DNA from: Streptomyces sp. DG2A-72
GTDB lineage: Bacteria > Actinomycetota > Actinomycetes > Streptomycetales > Streptomycetaceae
DNA length: 64,000 nucleotides
Assembly (NCBI RefSeq): GCF_030499575.1
Contig: NZ_JASTLC010000001.1
Span: 4,674,001 to 4,738,000 of the forward strand
Direction of reading: 5' to 3'
Under the pieces are notes generated by a model. That model ran no database searches and was not told the origin of the DNA. It worked only from the letters and a program-made list of their open reading frames with translations. How positions within the stretch are numbered: the stretch's first letter is position 1; every line of letters begins with the position of its first letter. A program made the translations under genes and the position numbers. Below are positions 41,293 to 51,668 of this stretch, piece after piece.

Positions 41293-43662
41293 ATGAACCA
41301 AGCCGTGCCAGAGCCTTCGACGCCCGAGGAGGGCCGTGCGAGGAACGGGGAGAGCAGACTGACCGTCGCCGCCCTGCCTCCCGCGTCCTCCGACGCGCCC
41401 GTAGCGCTCCCGGCGCGGAACAATGGGTTCATGAGTCAGTCGAACACCCAGGCACAGGTCCAGCATGCCCAGCCGTCCGTCGGTTCCATAGCCGCGCACC
41501 GGCCACACACGGTGTCCGCCGCGGTGTCCGACCTGGAACCCGACATCGATGCCGACCTCGACGCCTACGAGGAGGCCCCGTACGACGGGCCGCAGCTGCC
41601 CCAGGGCCGCTTCCTCGACCGGGAGCGGAGCTGGCTCGCGTTCAACGAGCGGGTCCTGGAGCTCGCCGAGGACCCGAACACGCCCCTGCTGGAGCGGGCC
41701 AACTTCCTGGCGATCTTCGCCTCCAACCTGGACGAGTTCTTCATGGTCCGGGTGGCCGGTCTGAAGCGCCGTATCGCCACCGGTGTCGCCACCCGGTCCG
41801 CCTCCGGCCTGCAGCCGCGTGAAGTGCTGGAGATGATCTGGGCCCGCGCCCGCGAGCTGATGGCCCGGCACGCCGCCTGCTACCACGAGGACGTCGCCCC
41901 CGCGCTCGCCGAGGAGGGCATCCACCTGGTCCGCTGGGCCGAGCTGACCGAAAAGGAGCAGGCGCGCCTCTTCACCCTGTTCCGGCACCAGATCTTCCCG
42001 GTCCTCACGCCCCTCGCGGTCGACCCGGCGCACCCCTTCCCGTACATCTCCGGCCTGTCGCTGAACCTGGCCGTCGTCGTACGCAACCCCGTCACCGGCC
42101 ACCGCCACTTCGCGCGCGTGAAGGTGCCGCCGCTGCTGTCCCGCTTCATGGAGAGCTCCCCCGGCCGGTACGTCCCCATAGAGGACGTCATCGCCGCGCA
42201 CCTGGAGGAGCTGTTCCCGGGCATGGAGGTCCTGGAGCACCACGCCTTCCGGCTCACCCGGAACGAGGACCTGGAGGTCGAGGAGGACGACGCCGAGAAC
42301 CTCCTGCAGGCCCTGGAGAAGGAGCTCATGCGGCGCCGCTTCGGGCCGCCGGTGCGCCTGGAGGTCGAGGAGTCCATCGACCGCGAGGTGCTCGACCTGC
42401 TGGTGCGGGAGCTGAAGATCAGCGAGGCCGAGGTGTACCCGCTGCCGGGCCCGCTCGACCTCACCGGCCTCTTCCGCGTCGGCGGCATCGACCGGCCCGA
42501 GCTGAAGTACCGCAAGTTCGTCGCCGGCGTCCACCGCGATCTCGCCGAGGTCGAGTCGGCGTCCGCGGCCGACATCTTCGCCGCGCTGCGCAACCGGGAC
42601 GTGCTGCTGCACCACCCGTACGACTCCTTCTCCACCTCCGTACAGGCGTTCCTGGAGCAGGCGGCCGAGGACGACGACGTCCTCGCGATCAAGCAGACCC
42701 TGTACCGGACCTCCGGCGACTCCCCGATCGTCAACGCGCTCATAGACGCCGCCGAGGCCGGCAAGCAGGTCCTCGTCCTGGTCGAGATCAAGGCCCGCTT
42801 CGACGAGCACGCCAACATCAAGTGGGCGCGCAAGCTGGAGGAGGCCGGCTGCCATGTCGTCTACGGCCTGGTCGGCCTGAAGACGCACTGCAAGCTGTCG
42901 CTGGTGGTCCGCCAGGAAGGCGACACGCTACGGCGGTACTGCCACGTCGGCACCGGCAACTACCACCCGAAGACGGCCCGCCTCTACGAGGACCTCGGCC
43001 TGCTCACCGCCGACCCCCAGGTCGGCGCGGACCTGTCCGACCTGTTCAACCGGCTGTCGGGATACTCGCGCCGCGAGACCTACCGACGGCTGCTGGTGGC
43101 CCCCAAGTCCCTCCGGGACGGTCTGATCGCACGGATCGACAAGGAGGTCCAGCACCACCGTGCCGGATGCCCCGCGTTCATCCGGATCAAGGTCAACTCG
43201 ATGGTGGACGAAGCCGTCATCGACGCCCTGTACCGCGCGTCCCAGGCGGGCGTGCCGGTCGACATCTGGGTTCGCGGCATCTGCGCGATCCGCCCCGGAG
43301 TGGCGGGCCTCTCGGAGAACATCCGGGTCCGCTCGATCCTCGGCCGCTTCCTCGAGCACTCCCGGGTCTTCGCCTACGGCAACGGCGGCGAGCCCGAGGT
43401 GTGGATCGGCAGCGCCGACATGATGCACCGCAACCTCGACCGCCGCATCGAGGCCCTGGTGAGGGTCACCGACCCGGCTCACCGCGCCGCGCTCAACCGG
43501 CTCCTTGAGACCGGCATGTCCGACACCACCTCGTCCTGGCATCTCGGCCCGGACGGCGAGTGGACCCGGCACGCCCTCGACGCGGACGGCCAGCCCCTGC
43601 GGAACATCCAGGAGATGCTCATAGACGCCCGGAGGCGCCGGCGTGGCACAGCAACACCTTGA
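41293..43662 (+). CDS. ppk: Polyphosphate kinase 1
   Basis: A PPK1 that makes polyphosphate from ATP, and can run in reverse. Up to 789 residues: the first 90 are a variable extension; then the N domain ([20 protein letters not shown]), head domain and two PLD-like catalytic domains. The autophosphorylated His is in GLKTHCK (His532 in this numbering), followed by [20 protein letters not shown], and later [14 protein letters not shown]. The start is uncertain: an ATG 46 codons downstream (at 41431, MSQSNTQ) is a possible alternative. The gene overlaps the CHAD gene. A weak GTTCAG-type repeat upstream may be a PHO box. Confidence 0.94.
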   Translation: MNQAVPEPSTPEEGRARNGESRLTVAALPPASSDAPVALPARNNGFMSQSNTQAQVQHAQPSVGSIAAHRPHTVSAAVSDLEPDIDADLDAYEEAPYDGPQLPQGRFLDRERSWLAFNERVLELAEDPNTPLLERANFLAIFASNLDEFFMVRVAGLKRRIATGVATRSASGLQPREVLEMIWARARELMARHAACYHEDVAPALAEEGIHLVRWAELTEKEQARLFTLFRHQIFPVLTPLAVDPAHPFPYISGLSLNLAVVVRNPVTGHRHFARVKVPPLLSRFMESSPGRYVPIEDVIAAHLEELFPGMEVLEHHAFRLTRNEDLEVEEDDAENLLQALEKELMRRRFGPPVRLEVEESIDREVLDLLVRELKISEAEVYPLPGPLDLTGLFRVGGIDRPELKYRKFVAGVHRDLAEVESASAADIFAALRNRDVLLHHPYDSFSTSVQAFLEQAAEDDDVLAIKQTLYRTSGDSPIVNALIDAAEAGKQVLVLVEIKARFDEHANIKWARKLEEAGCHVVYGLVGLKTHCKLSLVVRQEGDTLRRYCHVGTGNYHPKTARLYEDLGLLTADPQVGADLSDLFNRLSGYSRRETYRRLLVAPKSLRDGLIARIDKEVQHHRAGCPAFIRIKVNSMVDEAVIDALYRASQAGVPVDIWVRGICAIRPGVAGLSENIRVRSILGRFLEHSRVFAYGNGGEPEVWIGSADMMHRNLDRRIEALVRVTDPAHRAALNRLLETGMSDTTSSWHLGPDGEWTRHALDADGQPLRNIQEMLIDARRRRRGTATP

Positions 43663-44776
43663 ACCGACGGACCCCACGGCCGGGCTGACCGGGGATGCCC
43701 TCGCGGGCTATCTGCGCGCCCAGGCCACGGAGTTCCTCCGTGCACTGCGGCTGCACCGGGAGACCGGTGGCTCGGCCAACGGCTCGGGCGCGGGCTCAGG
43801 CTCGGAGGAGGCCGTCGACGCGGCGCGCGCCCTGCGCCGCTCGGCCCGCCGCATCAGCGGCAGCCTGCACACCTTCCGCCCGCTGCTCGACCCCGACTGG
43901 GCCGAGGCCATCCGCCCCGAACTGGCCTGGCTCTCCGGCACGTTGGCGATGGAACACGCGTACGCGGGCCGCTTGGAGCGGCTGCTGCTGGCGCTGCATC
44001 GGCTGTCGGGGGCGGTGGGAGGCCTTCCTGGACAGCCGTCCGATGCCACCAGTGAGGTGGCTGCGGGCAGGCGTGCCGCCGGGGCGGCGTCCGTCTCGAA
44101 GAAAGCGGCACCAAGCCAAGCCGGTCCCCCGAGCGGCCAGCCCACGGAACGCGGCAGCCTCACCGTGGGCGCCGCCAAAGCAGGCGCCCTGCTGGAACGC
44201 CAGCTCACCCTCGCCCGGACCCGGGCCCACTCCACGGCCCTCCAGGCCCTCGGCTCCTCCCGCTTCCACGCGGTTGCCGACAACATCGCCGTACTGGCCA
44301 GCGACGTCCCGCTCACGCCGACCGCCCCCACCGCCGACCTCCGCCCCCTCGCCGCCTCGGCCGAGGAGCGCCTCACCGACGCGATCGCCGCGCTCCCCCT
44401 GATGACGGCCGGCAGCCCGTACAACGCGGAGGCGCTGATCCACGGCCTCTCACCGGACCCGGCCCCGCACCCGCAGGACGCCCCCTGGCACCAGGTCCGC
44501 CTGCTGCTGCGCCTGCACCGCTACGCCCTTGAGGTCCTGCACGGCGAGAAGGCACCCGTGGACGCCCGCTTGCTCACCTCGGGCCAGGCACTCAACCGCC
44601 ACCGTGACGCCTCGGAGGCGGCAGCCGCCGCGGCCGCCGCGGCGCGCACCCCGCGTATCGCCCCGGCGACGGCGTACGCCCTCGGCGTGCTCCATGCCGA
44701 CCAGCGGCACGAGGTGGAGGCGGCACGTTTCGCGTTCCAGCAGTCATGGCAGAAACAGGCCGTCGGCACGGCCTGA
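43643..44776 (+). CDS. CHAD-domain protein
   Basis: A 377-residue helical protein with a CHAD domain, a fold that binds polyphosphate through conserved His and basic residues. Visible marks are [20 protein letters not shown] (about 64-83, the motif carrying the conserved H) and a second helical repeat ([20 protein letters not shown]). The Ala/Gly-rich linkers are low complexity. The GTG lies 20 bases inside ppk, so expression is coupled to polyphosphate synthesis, which supports a role in polyphosphate binding or granule organisation. Confidence 0.9.
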   Translation: MAQQHLEPTDPTAGLTGDALAGYLRAQATEFLRALRLHRETGGSANGSGAGSGSEEAVDAARALRRSARRISGSLHTFRPLLDPDWAEAIRPELAWLSGTLAMEHAYAGRLERLLLALHRLSGAVGGLPGQPSDATSEVAAGRRAAGAASVSKKAAPSQAGPPSGQPTERGSLTVGAAKAGALLERQLTLARTRAHSTALQALGSSRFHAVADNIAVLASDVPLTPTAPTADLRPLAASAEERLTDAIAALPLMTAGSPYNAEALIHGLSPDPAPHPQDAPWHQVRLLLRLHRYALEVLHGEKAPVDARLLTSGQALNRHRDASEAAAAAAAAARTPRIAPATAYALGVLHADQRHEVEAARFAFQQSWQKQAVGTA

Positions 44777-44813
44777 CCCGCACGCGCACCCTCGAGGAGG
44801 CGGTGGAGCCCCG

Positions 44814-45236
44814 GTGACTCACACGAACGACGGCATCGTCCAGGCAGCAGGCTGCGTCCTGTGGCGCCGTTCGCCGGTAGACGGTGAGCTTGAGATATGC
44901 CTCGTGCACCGACCGAAATACGATGACTGGTCCCACCCCAAGGGCAAGCTGAAGCGCGACGAGGAACCGCTTGCGGGCGCCGTGCGAGAGGTGGCGGAGG
45001 AGACGGGCTACAGCGCGGTGCCGGGCGCCGAGCTGCCCACCGCCCACTACTTCACGGCCGGCCGCCCCAAGCAGGTGCGTTACTGGGCGGCCGAGGCCGG
45101 ACCCGGCACCTTCACCCCCAGCGACGAAGTGGACCGCCTGCTGTGGCTCTCCCCGACGGCCGCCCGCAACCGGCTCACCCAGCCGAGGGACCGCACCCTC
45201 GTGGACGCGCTAATGGACGCCCTTCGCCTGGCATAG
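44814..45236 (+). CDS. Nudix hydrolase
   Basis: A 140-residue MutT-like hydrolase. The Nudix box GX5EX7REVXEEXG is complete: GKLKRDEEPLAGAVREVAEETGY (given in two parts: GKLKRDE, then REVAEETGY). It removes nucleoside diphosphate-linked moieties; family members near ppk often act on diadenosine or inositol polyphosphates. The GTG follows GAGGAGGCGGTGG. The frame remains open upstream within the CHAD gene, but conserved sequence begins here. It lies between ppk-CHAD and pst. Confidence 0.92.
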   Translation: MTHTNDGIVQAAGCVLWRRSPVDGELEICLVHRPKYDDWSHPKGKLKRDEEPLAGAVREVAEETGYSAVPGAELPTAHYFTAGRPKQVRYWAAEAGPGTFTPSDEVDRLLWLSPTAARNRLTQPRDRTLVDALMDALRLA

Positions 45237-45298
45237 TCCGGAATCGCCCTGTGTCCACAACGTAAGCCTTCCGTGACCTAACCACACCGACGGCAGGG

Positions 45299-45342
45299 GT
45301 TCACCCTCCGTTCACGCTCGGCCATAAGCGGCTTCACCTGAT
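45299..45342 (+). promoter_or_regulatory. PHO boxes of pstS (four 11-base direct repeats)
   Basis: The units are GTTCACCCTCC, GTTCACGCTCG, GCCATAAGCGG and CTTCACCTGAT, contiguous and in phase. The first, second and fourth match the Streptomyces PhoP repeat (GTTCACC). A TATTTT box follows at 45348. PhoP-P should switch on pst under phosphate limitation. Confidence 0.88.
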
Positions 45343-45457
45343 CTGCCTATTTTCGGCCTTACCTGATGACGGGCGCACCTTGATTACGCGCCCGTTTCAA
45401 CCAGTCTTTCGCACGCCGCCGATTCAGGACGGCGGCTCCTGGAAGGAACTCCCTCAA

Positions 45458-46579
45458 GTGAAGCTTCAGCGCAAGAACCGGCGGGCTCTCGCTCTCGGCG
45501 CGATCGCGTTCTCCGGCGCCCTGGCCCTCACGGCGTGCGGCTCGGACGACACCGGCAACAGCAACGGCGGCGACTCCACCGCGACCGCCAACGCCGGTTC
45601 GATCAAGTGTGACGACGCCAAGGGCCAGCTGCTCGCCGATGGCTCGTCCGCGCAGAAGAACGCTATCGACGCCTGGGTCAAGCAGTTCTCGGCCGCGTGC
45701 CAGGTCCAGATCAACTACAAGGGCGGCGGCTCCGGCGCCGGTATCACCGCGTTCAACCAGGGCACGGTCGCCTTCGCCGGCTCGGACTCCGCGCTGAAGC
45801 CCGAGGAGATCACCGAGTCCAAGAAGGTCTGCTCCGGCGGCCAGGGCATCGACCTCCCGATGGTCGGCGGCGCCGTCGCCCTCGCGTACAACGTCGAGGG
45901 TGTCGACAACCTGGTCCTGGACGCGCCGACGATCGCCAACATCTTCAGCGGCAAGATCAAGACCTGGGACGACGCGGCGATCAAGAAGCTGAACCCCGAC
46001 GCCAAGCTGCCCAGCACCAAGATCCAGGCGTTCCACCGCTCGGACGAGTCCGGCACCACGGACAACTTCACCAAGTACCTGAGCACCGCCGCCAAGTCCG
46101 ACTGGACCTACGGCGACGGCAAGGCGTGGGCCGCTCCGGGCGGCCAGGCCGCGTCCGGCTCCTCCGGTCTCGCTCAGGCGGTCAAGCAGACCTCCGGCGC
46201 GATCAGCTACATGGAGGAGTCCTACGCCAAGGACATGTCGACCGTCGCCATCGACACGGGCGCCTCCGAGCCGGTCAAGCCCACCTCCGACAGCGCCACG
46301 GCCGCCATCGCGGACGCCAAGGTCGTCGGCACGGGCAAGGACCTCGCCCTCGAGATCAACTACAACACCAAGGCCGACGGCGCCTACCCGATCACCCTGG
46401 TGACCTACGAGATCGTCTGCGACAAGGGCAACAAGGCGGAGACGCTGCCCACCGTCAAGGCGTTCCTGACCTACATCGCCAGCGAGGAGGGTCAGGGCAT
46501 GCTCGCCGACATCTCCTACGCCCCGATCCCCGACGACATCATCGCCAAGGTCCGCACCACCATCGCGGGCCTGAGCTGA
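45458..46579 (+). CDS. pstS: Phosphate-binding lipoprotein PstS
   Basis: A 373-residue high-affinity phosphate-binding lipoprotein of the Pst system. The signal peptide ends in LALTACGS, where the Cys is lipidated. The mature part has the phosphate-binding loops (GSSAQKNAIDAW, GGGSGAGITAFNQG, RSDESGTTDNF). The GTG is preceded by GGAAGGAAC; the frame is open further upstream, but signal-peptide structure fixes this start. Expression is driven by the PHO boxes 115 bases upstream, and a hairpin follows the gene. Confidence 0.97.
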   Translation: MKLQRKNRRALALGAIAFSGALALTACGSDDTGNSNGGDSTATANAGSIKCDDAKGQLLADGSSAQKNAIDAWVKQFSAACQVQINYKGGGSGAGITAFNQGTVAFAGSDSALKPEEITESKKVCSGGQGIDLPMVGGAVALAYNVEGVDNLVLDAPTIANIFSGKIKTWDDAAIKKLNPDAKLPSTKIQAFHRSDESGTTDNFTKYLSTAAKSDWTYGDGKAWAAPGGQAASGSSGLAQAVKQTSGAISYMEESYAKDMSTVAIDTGASEPVKPTSDSATAAIADAKVVGTGKDLALEINYNTKADGAYPITLVTYEIVCDKGNKAETLPTVKAFLTYIASEEGQGMLADISYAPIPDDIIAKVRTTIAGLS

Positions 46580-46586
46580 CCTGAGC

Positions 46587-46621
46587 GTGCGGCCCGGTCC
46601 CGCTGAGGGGCCGGGCCGCAC
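46587..46621 (+). terminator. Attenuating hairpin between pstS and pstC
   Basis: GTGCGGCCCGG pairs exactly with CCGGGCCGCAC around a 13-base loop, eight bases after the pstS stop. It probably stops part of the transcription and stabilises the pstS message, giving more binding protein than permease. Confidence 0.8.
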
Positions 46622-46684
46622 CGTCCGGTGCACCGCCGCCATGGAGCCGTACGCCGAGTGTGGCTCCGCAGACCGGAGAACCCG

Positions 46685-47686
46685 ATGGACATAGCCACAC
46701 AAGACACACCTCCCCCCACGCCCCAGCCGACCGAGGCCGAACGCAAGCGTGCCGCCCGCGGCGCCACCCGCCCCGGAGACCGGGTCTTCCTCGGTCTCGC
46801 CCGGGGGTCGGGCATCTTCCTGCTGGCGATCATGACCGCGATCGCGGTCTTCCTCACCTGGCGTGCCGCCATCGCCATCAGCAAGAACGAGGGCAACTTC
46901 CTCACGACCTTCGAGTGGAACACGGGAACGCAGCCGCCGGTCTTCGGCATCGCGGTCCTGGCCTACGGCACGGTCGTCTCCTCGATCATCGCCATGGCCA
47001 TCGCGGTCCCGATCGCCGTCGCGATCGCACTCTTCATCACCCACTACGCCCCGCGCAGGCTGGGCGGCCCGATCGCCTACGTGATCGACTTGCTCGCCGC
47101 CGTACCGTCCATCGTGTACGGCCTGTGGGGCGTCATGGTCCTCGTACCGCAGATGAACGGCCTCTTCGGCTGGCTGAACGACTACTTCGGCTGGACCGGC
47201 ATCTTCTCCTGGGAAGAAGGCGCCCCGCGCTCGATGCTCACCGTCGGCATCCTGCTCGCGATCATGATCCTGCCGATCATCACGAACGTCAGCCGTGAGG
47301 TCTTCAACCAGGTCCCGCAGATGCACGAGGAGGCCGCCCTGGCGCTCGGCGCCACGCGCTGGGAGGTCGTCCGTATGGCCGTCCTGCCGTTCGGCCGGTC
47401 CGGCGTGATCTCCGCCTCGATGCTCGGCCTCGGCCGCGCACTCGGCGAGACCATGGCCGTCGCCATCGTCCTCTCCCCGGACTTCCTGATCCACGGCAGC
47501 CTGCTCGACCCGGGCGGCGGCACCTTCGCCCAGAACATCGCCGCCAAGTTCCCCGAGGCGGACGAGTTCGGCCGTGACGCGCTGATCGCCTCCGGTCTGG
47601 TCCTGTTCGTCATCACCCTGCTGGTCAATGGCGCGGCCCGCATGATCATCGCCCGCCGCAAGGAGTACTCGGGGGCCAACGCATGA
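46685..47686 (+). CDS. pstC: Phosphate ABC transporter permease PstC
   Basis: A 333-residue permease with six membrane helices. The cytoplasmic coupling loop is EEAALALGATRWEVVRMAVLPFG, and further marks are AAVPSIVYGLWGV and LGETMAVAIV. The ATG follows GGAG. It overlaps pstA by ATGA. PstC with PstA forms the channel that takes phosphate from PstS. Confidence 0.97.
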   Translation: MDIATQDTPPPTPQPTEAERKRAARGATRPGDRVFLGLARGSGIFLLAIMTAIAVFLTWRAAIAISKNEGNFLTTFEWNTGTQPPVFGIAVLAYGTVVSSIIAMAIAVPIAVAIALFITHYAPRRLGGPIAYVIDLLAAVPSIVYGLWGVMVLVPQMNGLFGWLNDYFGWTGIFSWEEGAPRSMLTVGILLAIMILPIITNVSREVFNQVPQMHEEAALALGATRWEVVRMAVLPFGRSGVISASMLGLGRALGETMAVAIVLSPDFLIHGSLLDPGGGTFAQNIAAKFPEADEFGRDALIASGLVLFVITLLVNGAARMIIARRKEYSGANA

Positions 47687-48744
47687 GCACCGCAACCGTC
47701 AGCGACAAGCGCCCCGGCTCCCTGCAGGGCGGCCAACTGCCCAAGTGGGCCCCGTGGGCGATCGCCGCAGGCTCCCTCGCCGTCTCCATCGGCCTCAGCC
47801 TGGCCGCCGGGATCGACAGCAAGGTCCAGTGGGGTCTGATCGCCGCGATCCTCTACGTCCTCGGTACGTACGTCATCGCCGCGCGCGTCGAGAACAGCCG
47901 TCAGGCCAAGGACCGCATCGCGACCTCGCTGGTCTGGGTCGCCTTCCTGGCCGCCGTGGTACCGCTCGCGTCCCTGATCTGGTCGACCATCGAGCGCGGT
48001 GTGAAGGTCCTCGACGGATACTTCCTGACCCACTCGATGGGCGTCGTCGGCAACTCCGAGCCGGGCGGCGGTGTCTACGCCGCCATCATCGGCACCCTGG
48101 AGCAGGTCGGCATCGCCACCCTGATCGCCGTGCCGGTGGGTGTGCTCACCGCGATCTACCTGGTGGAATACGGGCGCGGCAACCTCGCCCGGGCCGTCAC
48201 CTTCTTCGTCGACGTGATGACCGGTATCCCGTCGATCGTCGCCGGTCTGTTCATCCTCAGCATCCTGCTCGCCTTCGAGCTGGACTTCTCCGGCTTCGCC
48301 GGCGCCCTCGCGCTGACGATCCTCATGCTGCCGATCGTGGTCCGCTCGACCGAGGAGATGCTCAAGCTCGTCCCGAACGAGCTGCGCGAGGCGTCCCTGG
48401 CGCTGGGCATCCCGAAGTGGCGCACCATCTTGAAGGTGGTCCTGCCGACCGCGCTCGGCGGTATCACCACCGGCATCATGCTGGCGGTGGCCCGTATCGT
48501 CGGCGAGACCGCGCCCGTGCTGCTGGTGGTGTTCGGCAACCCGTTCATCAACAACAACCCGTTCGAGGGTCCGCAGGCGTCGCTGCCGCTGTACATCTAC
48601 CAGCAGTACACGCTGAGTGCCGGCTCGGATGCGGGAGTCAACCGTGCCTGGGCCGCGGCCCTCACGCTGATCGCCTTCGTGATGATCCTGAACCTGGCGG
48701 CCCGCGGCATCGCCCGCTGGAAGGCGCCGAAGACCGGTCGCTGA
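47683..48744 (+). CDS. pstA: Phosphate ABC transporter permease PstA
   Basis: A 353-residue permease. The first 110 residues carry three extra hydrophobic segments, then six core helices with [13 protein letters not shown], the coupling loop [21 protein letters not shown] and [13 protein letters not shown]. Coupled to pstC by a four-base overlap. Confidence 0.97.
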   Translation: MSTATVSDKRPGSLQGGQLPKWAPWAIAAGSLAVSIGLSLAAGIDSKVQWGLIAAILYVLGTYVIAARVENSRQAKDRIATSLVWVAFLAAVVPLASLIWSTIERGVKVLDGYFLTHSMGVVGNSEPGGGVYAAIIGTLEQVGIATLIAVPVGVLTAIYLVEYGRGNLARAVTFFVDVMTGIPSIVAGLFILSILLAFELDFSGFAGALALTILMLPIVVRSTEEMLKLVPNELREASLALGIPKWRTILKVVLPTALGGITTGIMLAVARIVGETAPVLLVVFGNPFINNNPFEGPQASLPLYIYQQYTLSAGSDAGVNRAWAAALTLIAFVMILNLAARGIARWKAPKTGR

Positions 48745-48796
48745 CGCGGCCATACAGCGACCGATCTCAGATTTCCCGAAAGAAGCAGTGATACCC

Positions 48797-49573
48797 ATGG
48801 CCAAGCGAATTGACGTAAGCGGGCTCAACGCCTATTACGGCTCCTTCCGCGCCATCGAAGACATCTCGATGACCGTCGAGCCCCGTTCCGTGACCGCCTT
48901 CATCGGCCCCTCCGGCTGCGGCAAGTCCACGTTCCTGCGCACGCTCAACCGCATGCACGAGGTGACACCGGGCGGCCGGGTCGAGGGCAAGGTCATGCTC
49001 GACGACGAGAACCTGTACGGCAGCGGGGTCGACCCGGTGTCCGTGCGGCGTGAGATCGGCATGGTCTTCCAGCGTCCCAACCCGTTCCCCACGATGTCGG
49101 TGTACGACAACGTGGCGGCCGGCCTGAGGCTCAACGGCTCGTACAAGAAGTCCGCGCTGGATGACGTCGTCGAGAAGTCCCTCAAGGGCGCGAACCTCTG
49201 GAACGAGGTCAAGGACCGCCTGAACAAGCCGGGTTCGGGCCTGTCGGGTGGACAGCAGCAGCGCCTCTGCATCGCGCGCGCGATCGCGGTGGAACCGAAC
49301 GTGCTGCTGATGGACGAGCCCTGCTCGGCCCTCGACCCCATCTCCACCCTCGCCATCGAGGACCTGATCGGCGAGCTGAAGGAACGCTTCACGATCGTCA
49401 TCGTGACGCACAACATGCAGCAGGCGGCCCGCGTCTCCGACCGCACCGCCTTCTTCAACCTCGCCGCCGTCGGCCAGCCCGGCAAGCTCATCGAGATCGA
49501 CGACACGGAGCGCATCTTCTCCAACCCGTCGGTCCAGGCCACCGAGGACTACATCTCCGGCCGCTTCGGCTGA
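48797..49573 (+). CDS. pstB: Phosphate ABC transporter ATPase PstB
   Basis: A 258-residue ATPase with Walker [15 protein letters not shown] (about 35-48), the PstB-specific [16 protein letters not shown], signature [16 protein letters not shown], Walker [14 protein letters not shown] and switch His (IVTHNMQQA). The ATG beginning [15 protein letters not shown] is preferred; another start three codons earlier is possible. Last gene of pstSCAB; no phoU follows, but a DUF47 gene is near. Confidence 0.97.
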   Translation: MAKRIDVSGLNAYYGSFRAIEDISMTVEPRSVTAFIGPSGCGKSTFLRTLNRMHEVTPGGRVEGKVMLDDENLYGSGVDPVSVRREIGMVFQRPNPFPTMSVYDNVAAGLRLNGSYKKSALDDVVEKSLKGANLWNEVKDRLNKPGSGLSGGQQQRLCIARAIAVEPNVLLMDEPCSALDPISTLAIEDLIGELKERFTIVIVTHNMQQAARVSDRTAFFNLAAVGQPGKLIEIDDTERIFSNPSVQATEDYISGRFG

Positions 49574-49620
49574 CAGACCCCTCGCGGTGCTGCATGGCGG
49601 TGCCACCGCGAGGCCGATAA

Positions 49621-49653
49621 GGACCCGCCCCCTGGCTCCCGGGGGGCGGGTCC
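49621..49653 (+). terminator. pst operon terminator
   Basis: A 12-bp stem, GGACCCGCCCCC with GGGGGCGGGTCC, around a nine-base loop, 47 bases after pstB. Confidence 0.85.
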
Positions 49654-49677
49654 GTCGTCGTTGCACTACTGCGTAGC

Positions 49678-49790
49678 CTGCGGGGCATTCGTACCGCCGC
49701 CCCAGCTGCGGGCATTCGTGCCGCCCAGGGCGGCACGGGTGGGCGCAGGCGGCACCCCGCAAGCGCCGGGCTGCGCACCCCACCCCCGCA
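49678..49790. repeat. Streptomyces intergenic repeat with hairpins
   Basis: Contains two CTGCGGGGCATTCGT-type units and an exact GTGCCGCC-CAG-GGCGGCAC hairpin (49718-49736), followed by GGGTGGGCGCAGGCGGCAC. I recognise this as a common dispersed intergenic element of Streptomyces. It separates pst from the convergent pit operon. Confidence 0.6.
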
Positions 49791-49812
49791 GCAACCCCCA
49801 CCCACGGACCCC

Positions 49813-50811
49813 CTACAGAAACGCCAGGTTCACAACCCCATACGCCCCCGCAGCCACCACCGCAGCCGCCGGCATGGTGATGAACCACCCCAGCACAATG
49901 TTCTTGGCAACACCCCACCGCACGGCGTTCACCCGCTTCGTCGCCCCAACCCCCATGATCGCCGAAGTGATCACATGCGTCGTGGAAATCGGCGCCCGGA
50001 ACAAAAACGCCGTAGTGAACATGATCGACGCCCCGGTCGTCTCCGCGGCAAACCCCTGCGGCGGATCCAGCTCAATGATCTTCCGCCCCAGCGTCCGCAT
50101 GATCCGCCACCCCCCGGCATACGTACCGAGCGACAGCATCACGGCGCACACGATCTTCACCCACACCGGAATCGGATCGCCGTAGTCCTCGACATCGGCG
50201 ATGACCAGCGCCATCACCACAATGCCCATGGTCTTCTGCGCATCCTGCAGACCGTGCCCCAGAGCCATCCCCGCCGCGGACACCGTCTGCGCTATCCGGA
50301 ACCCCCGCTTGGCCTTGTGCGGATTCGCCCGCCGGAAGATCCACATGATCGCCGTCATGGCCAGATATCCGACGACCAGCCCCACCACCGGCGACACGAA
50401 CATCGGAATGACGATCTTCTCCAGCACCCCGTCCCAGTAGACGGTGGTCCCACCCGCCAGCGCGGCCCCCACCATGCCACCGAACAACGCATGCGAGGAC
50501 GACGAGGGCAGCCCGTAGTACCAGGTGACCAGATTCCAGGTGATCGCCCCGATGAGCGCGGCGAAGAGGATCCCCATCCCCTTGGACCCCTCGGGTGTCT
50601 GAATCAGCCCTTCACTGACCGTCTTGGCGACCCCGCTGCCCAGAAAGGCCCCGGCGAGATTCATCACGGCCGCCATCACCAGCGCGGCCTTGGGAGTCAG
50701 CGCACGCGTCGACACCGACGTGGCGATGGCGTTGGCCGAATCGTGGAAGCCGTTGGTGTAGGTGAAGAAGAGCGCGACCAGGATGGTCACGACCAGCGCG
50801 AAGGTGTCCAT
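49813..50811 (-). CDS. pit: Low-affinity phosphate transporter (Pit family)
   Basis: A 332-residue PiT-family permease with about ten helices. Two inverted signature repeats are present: FHDSANAIATSVSTRAL near the N-terminus and GASIMFTTAFLFRAPISTTH in the C-terminal half; SSSSHALFGGMVGA is the second family motif. It imports metal-phosphate with protons. It lies nine bases behind the DUF47 gene, which usually regulates Pit transport. Confidence 0.95.
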   Translation of the reverse strand: MDTFALVVTILVALFFTYTNGFHDSANAIATSVSTRALTPKAALVMAAVMNLAGAFLGSGVAKTVSEGLIQTPEGSKGMGILFAALIGAITWNLVTWYYGLPSSSSHALFGGMVGAALAGGTTVYWDGVLEKIVIPMFVSPVVGLVVGYLAMTAIMWIFRRANPHKAKRGFRIAQTVSAAGMALGHGLQDAQKTMGIVVMALVIADVEDYGDPIPVWVKIVCAVMLSLGTYAGGWRIMRTLGRKIIELDPPQGFAAETTGASIMFTTAFLFRAPISTTHVITSAIMGVGATKRVNAVRWGVAKNIVLGWFITMPAAAVVAAGAYGVVNLAFL

Positions 50812-50820
50812 GGCGTGGGC

Positions 50821-51441
50821 TCAGGACTCCTTGACGGCGATGGTCTCCACCGTGTTGGCCACATGCTCGAACGCGTCCGCCGCCTCTTCCAGCACATCCA
50901 CGATCTGCTTGAGCTTCAGCACCTCGATCGCGTCGTACTTGCCGTTGAAGAGATGAGCAAGAAGCTTTCTGTGGATCTGGTCGGCCTGGTTCTCCAGCCG
51001 GTTGACCTCGATCCAGTACTCGGTGAGGTTGTCCATCGTCCGCAGACTCGGCATCGCCTCGGCCGTCAGCTCGGCCGCCCGCGCCAGCACCTCGATCTGC
51101 TGCTCGACGCCCTTGGGGAGTTCCTCCACGTTGTAGAGGACGACGAGGTCGACGGCCTCCTCCATGAAGTCCATGATGTCGTCGAGGCACGAAGCGAGTT
51201 TGTAGATGTCCTCACGGTCGAACGGCGTGATGAACGAGGAGTTCAGCTGGTGGAAGATCGCGTGTGTGGCATCGTCACCCGCATGTTCCGCGGCCCGCAT
51301 ACGCTCTGCGATCTCGGCCCGGCCGGCGGTGTCCGCCCCGAGCAATTCCATCAGGAGTTTCGAGCCCGTGACGATGTTGTCCGCGGACGCGGCAAACATG
51401 TCATAGAAGCTCGTCTCCCTGGGGGTCAGACGAAAGCGCAC
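50821..51441 (-). CDS. DUF47 (PhoU-like) Pit accessory protein
   Basis: A 206-residue helical PhoU-like protein (DUF47). It opens RFRLTPRETSFYDMFAASAD and carries the acidic metal-binding motifs (EHAGDDATH, DREDIYKLASCLDDIMDFME). It is encoded with Pit in many bacteria and is thought to control phosphate flux. The GTG with GAGGA upstream is preferred to longer frames. Operon with pit. Confidence 0.92.
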   Translation of the reverse strand: MRFRLTPRETSFYDMFAASADNIVTGSKLLMELLGADTAGRAEIAERMRAAEHAGDDATHAIFHQLNSSFITPFDREDIYKLASCLDDIMDFMEEAVDLVVLYNVEELPKGVEQQIEVLARAAELTAEAMPSLRTMDNLTEYWIEVNRLENQADQIHRKLLAHLFNGKYDAIEVLKLKQIVDVLEEAADAFEHVANTVETIAVKES

Positions 51442-51632
51442 GTGGGGTCCTCGGGATGCTTCGGTTTCGGACAGGCTGATGCTAGGCACATCATCCGGCC
51501 ATGGCTAACGGGCCGTCCCCCAGTGTCGCCCATCGCGCAGACTGATCCACACAGGGGCGTAACAAGGCTTCGGTCCTGGCTTCTGCCTGTGGCATTGGCC
51601 AACAGCCCTATACCCAGCAAAGTTCGGTACGA

Positions 51633-51651
51633 TATACCCAGTAGGGGTATA
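51633..51651. promoter_or_regulatory. CsoR operator
   Basis: TATACCC-AGTAG-GGGTATA, a perfect palindrome with seven-base arms matching the known CsoR site type (ATACCC...GGGTAT). A partial CTATACCC lies about 25 bases upstream. Confidence 0.88.
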
Positions 51652-51668
51652 TGTGTCTGGAGGACGCG

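Noticed and set aside
45359..47695. A 778-codon open frame opposite pstS and pstC
   Set aside because: Complement of highly conserved Pst genes; composition is typical of a shadow frame.
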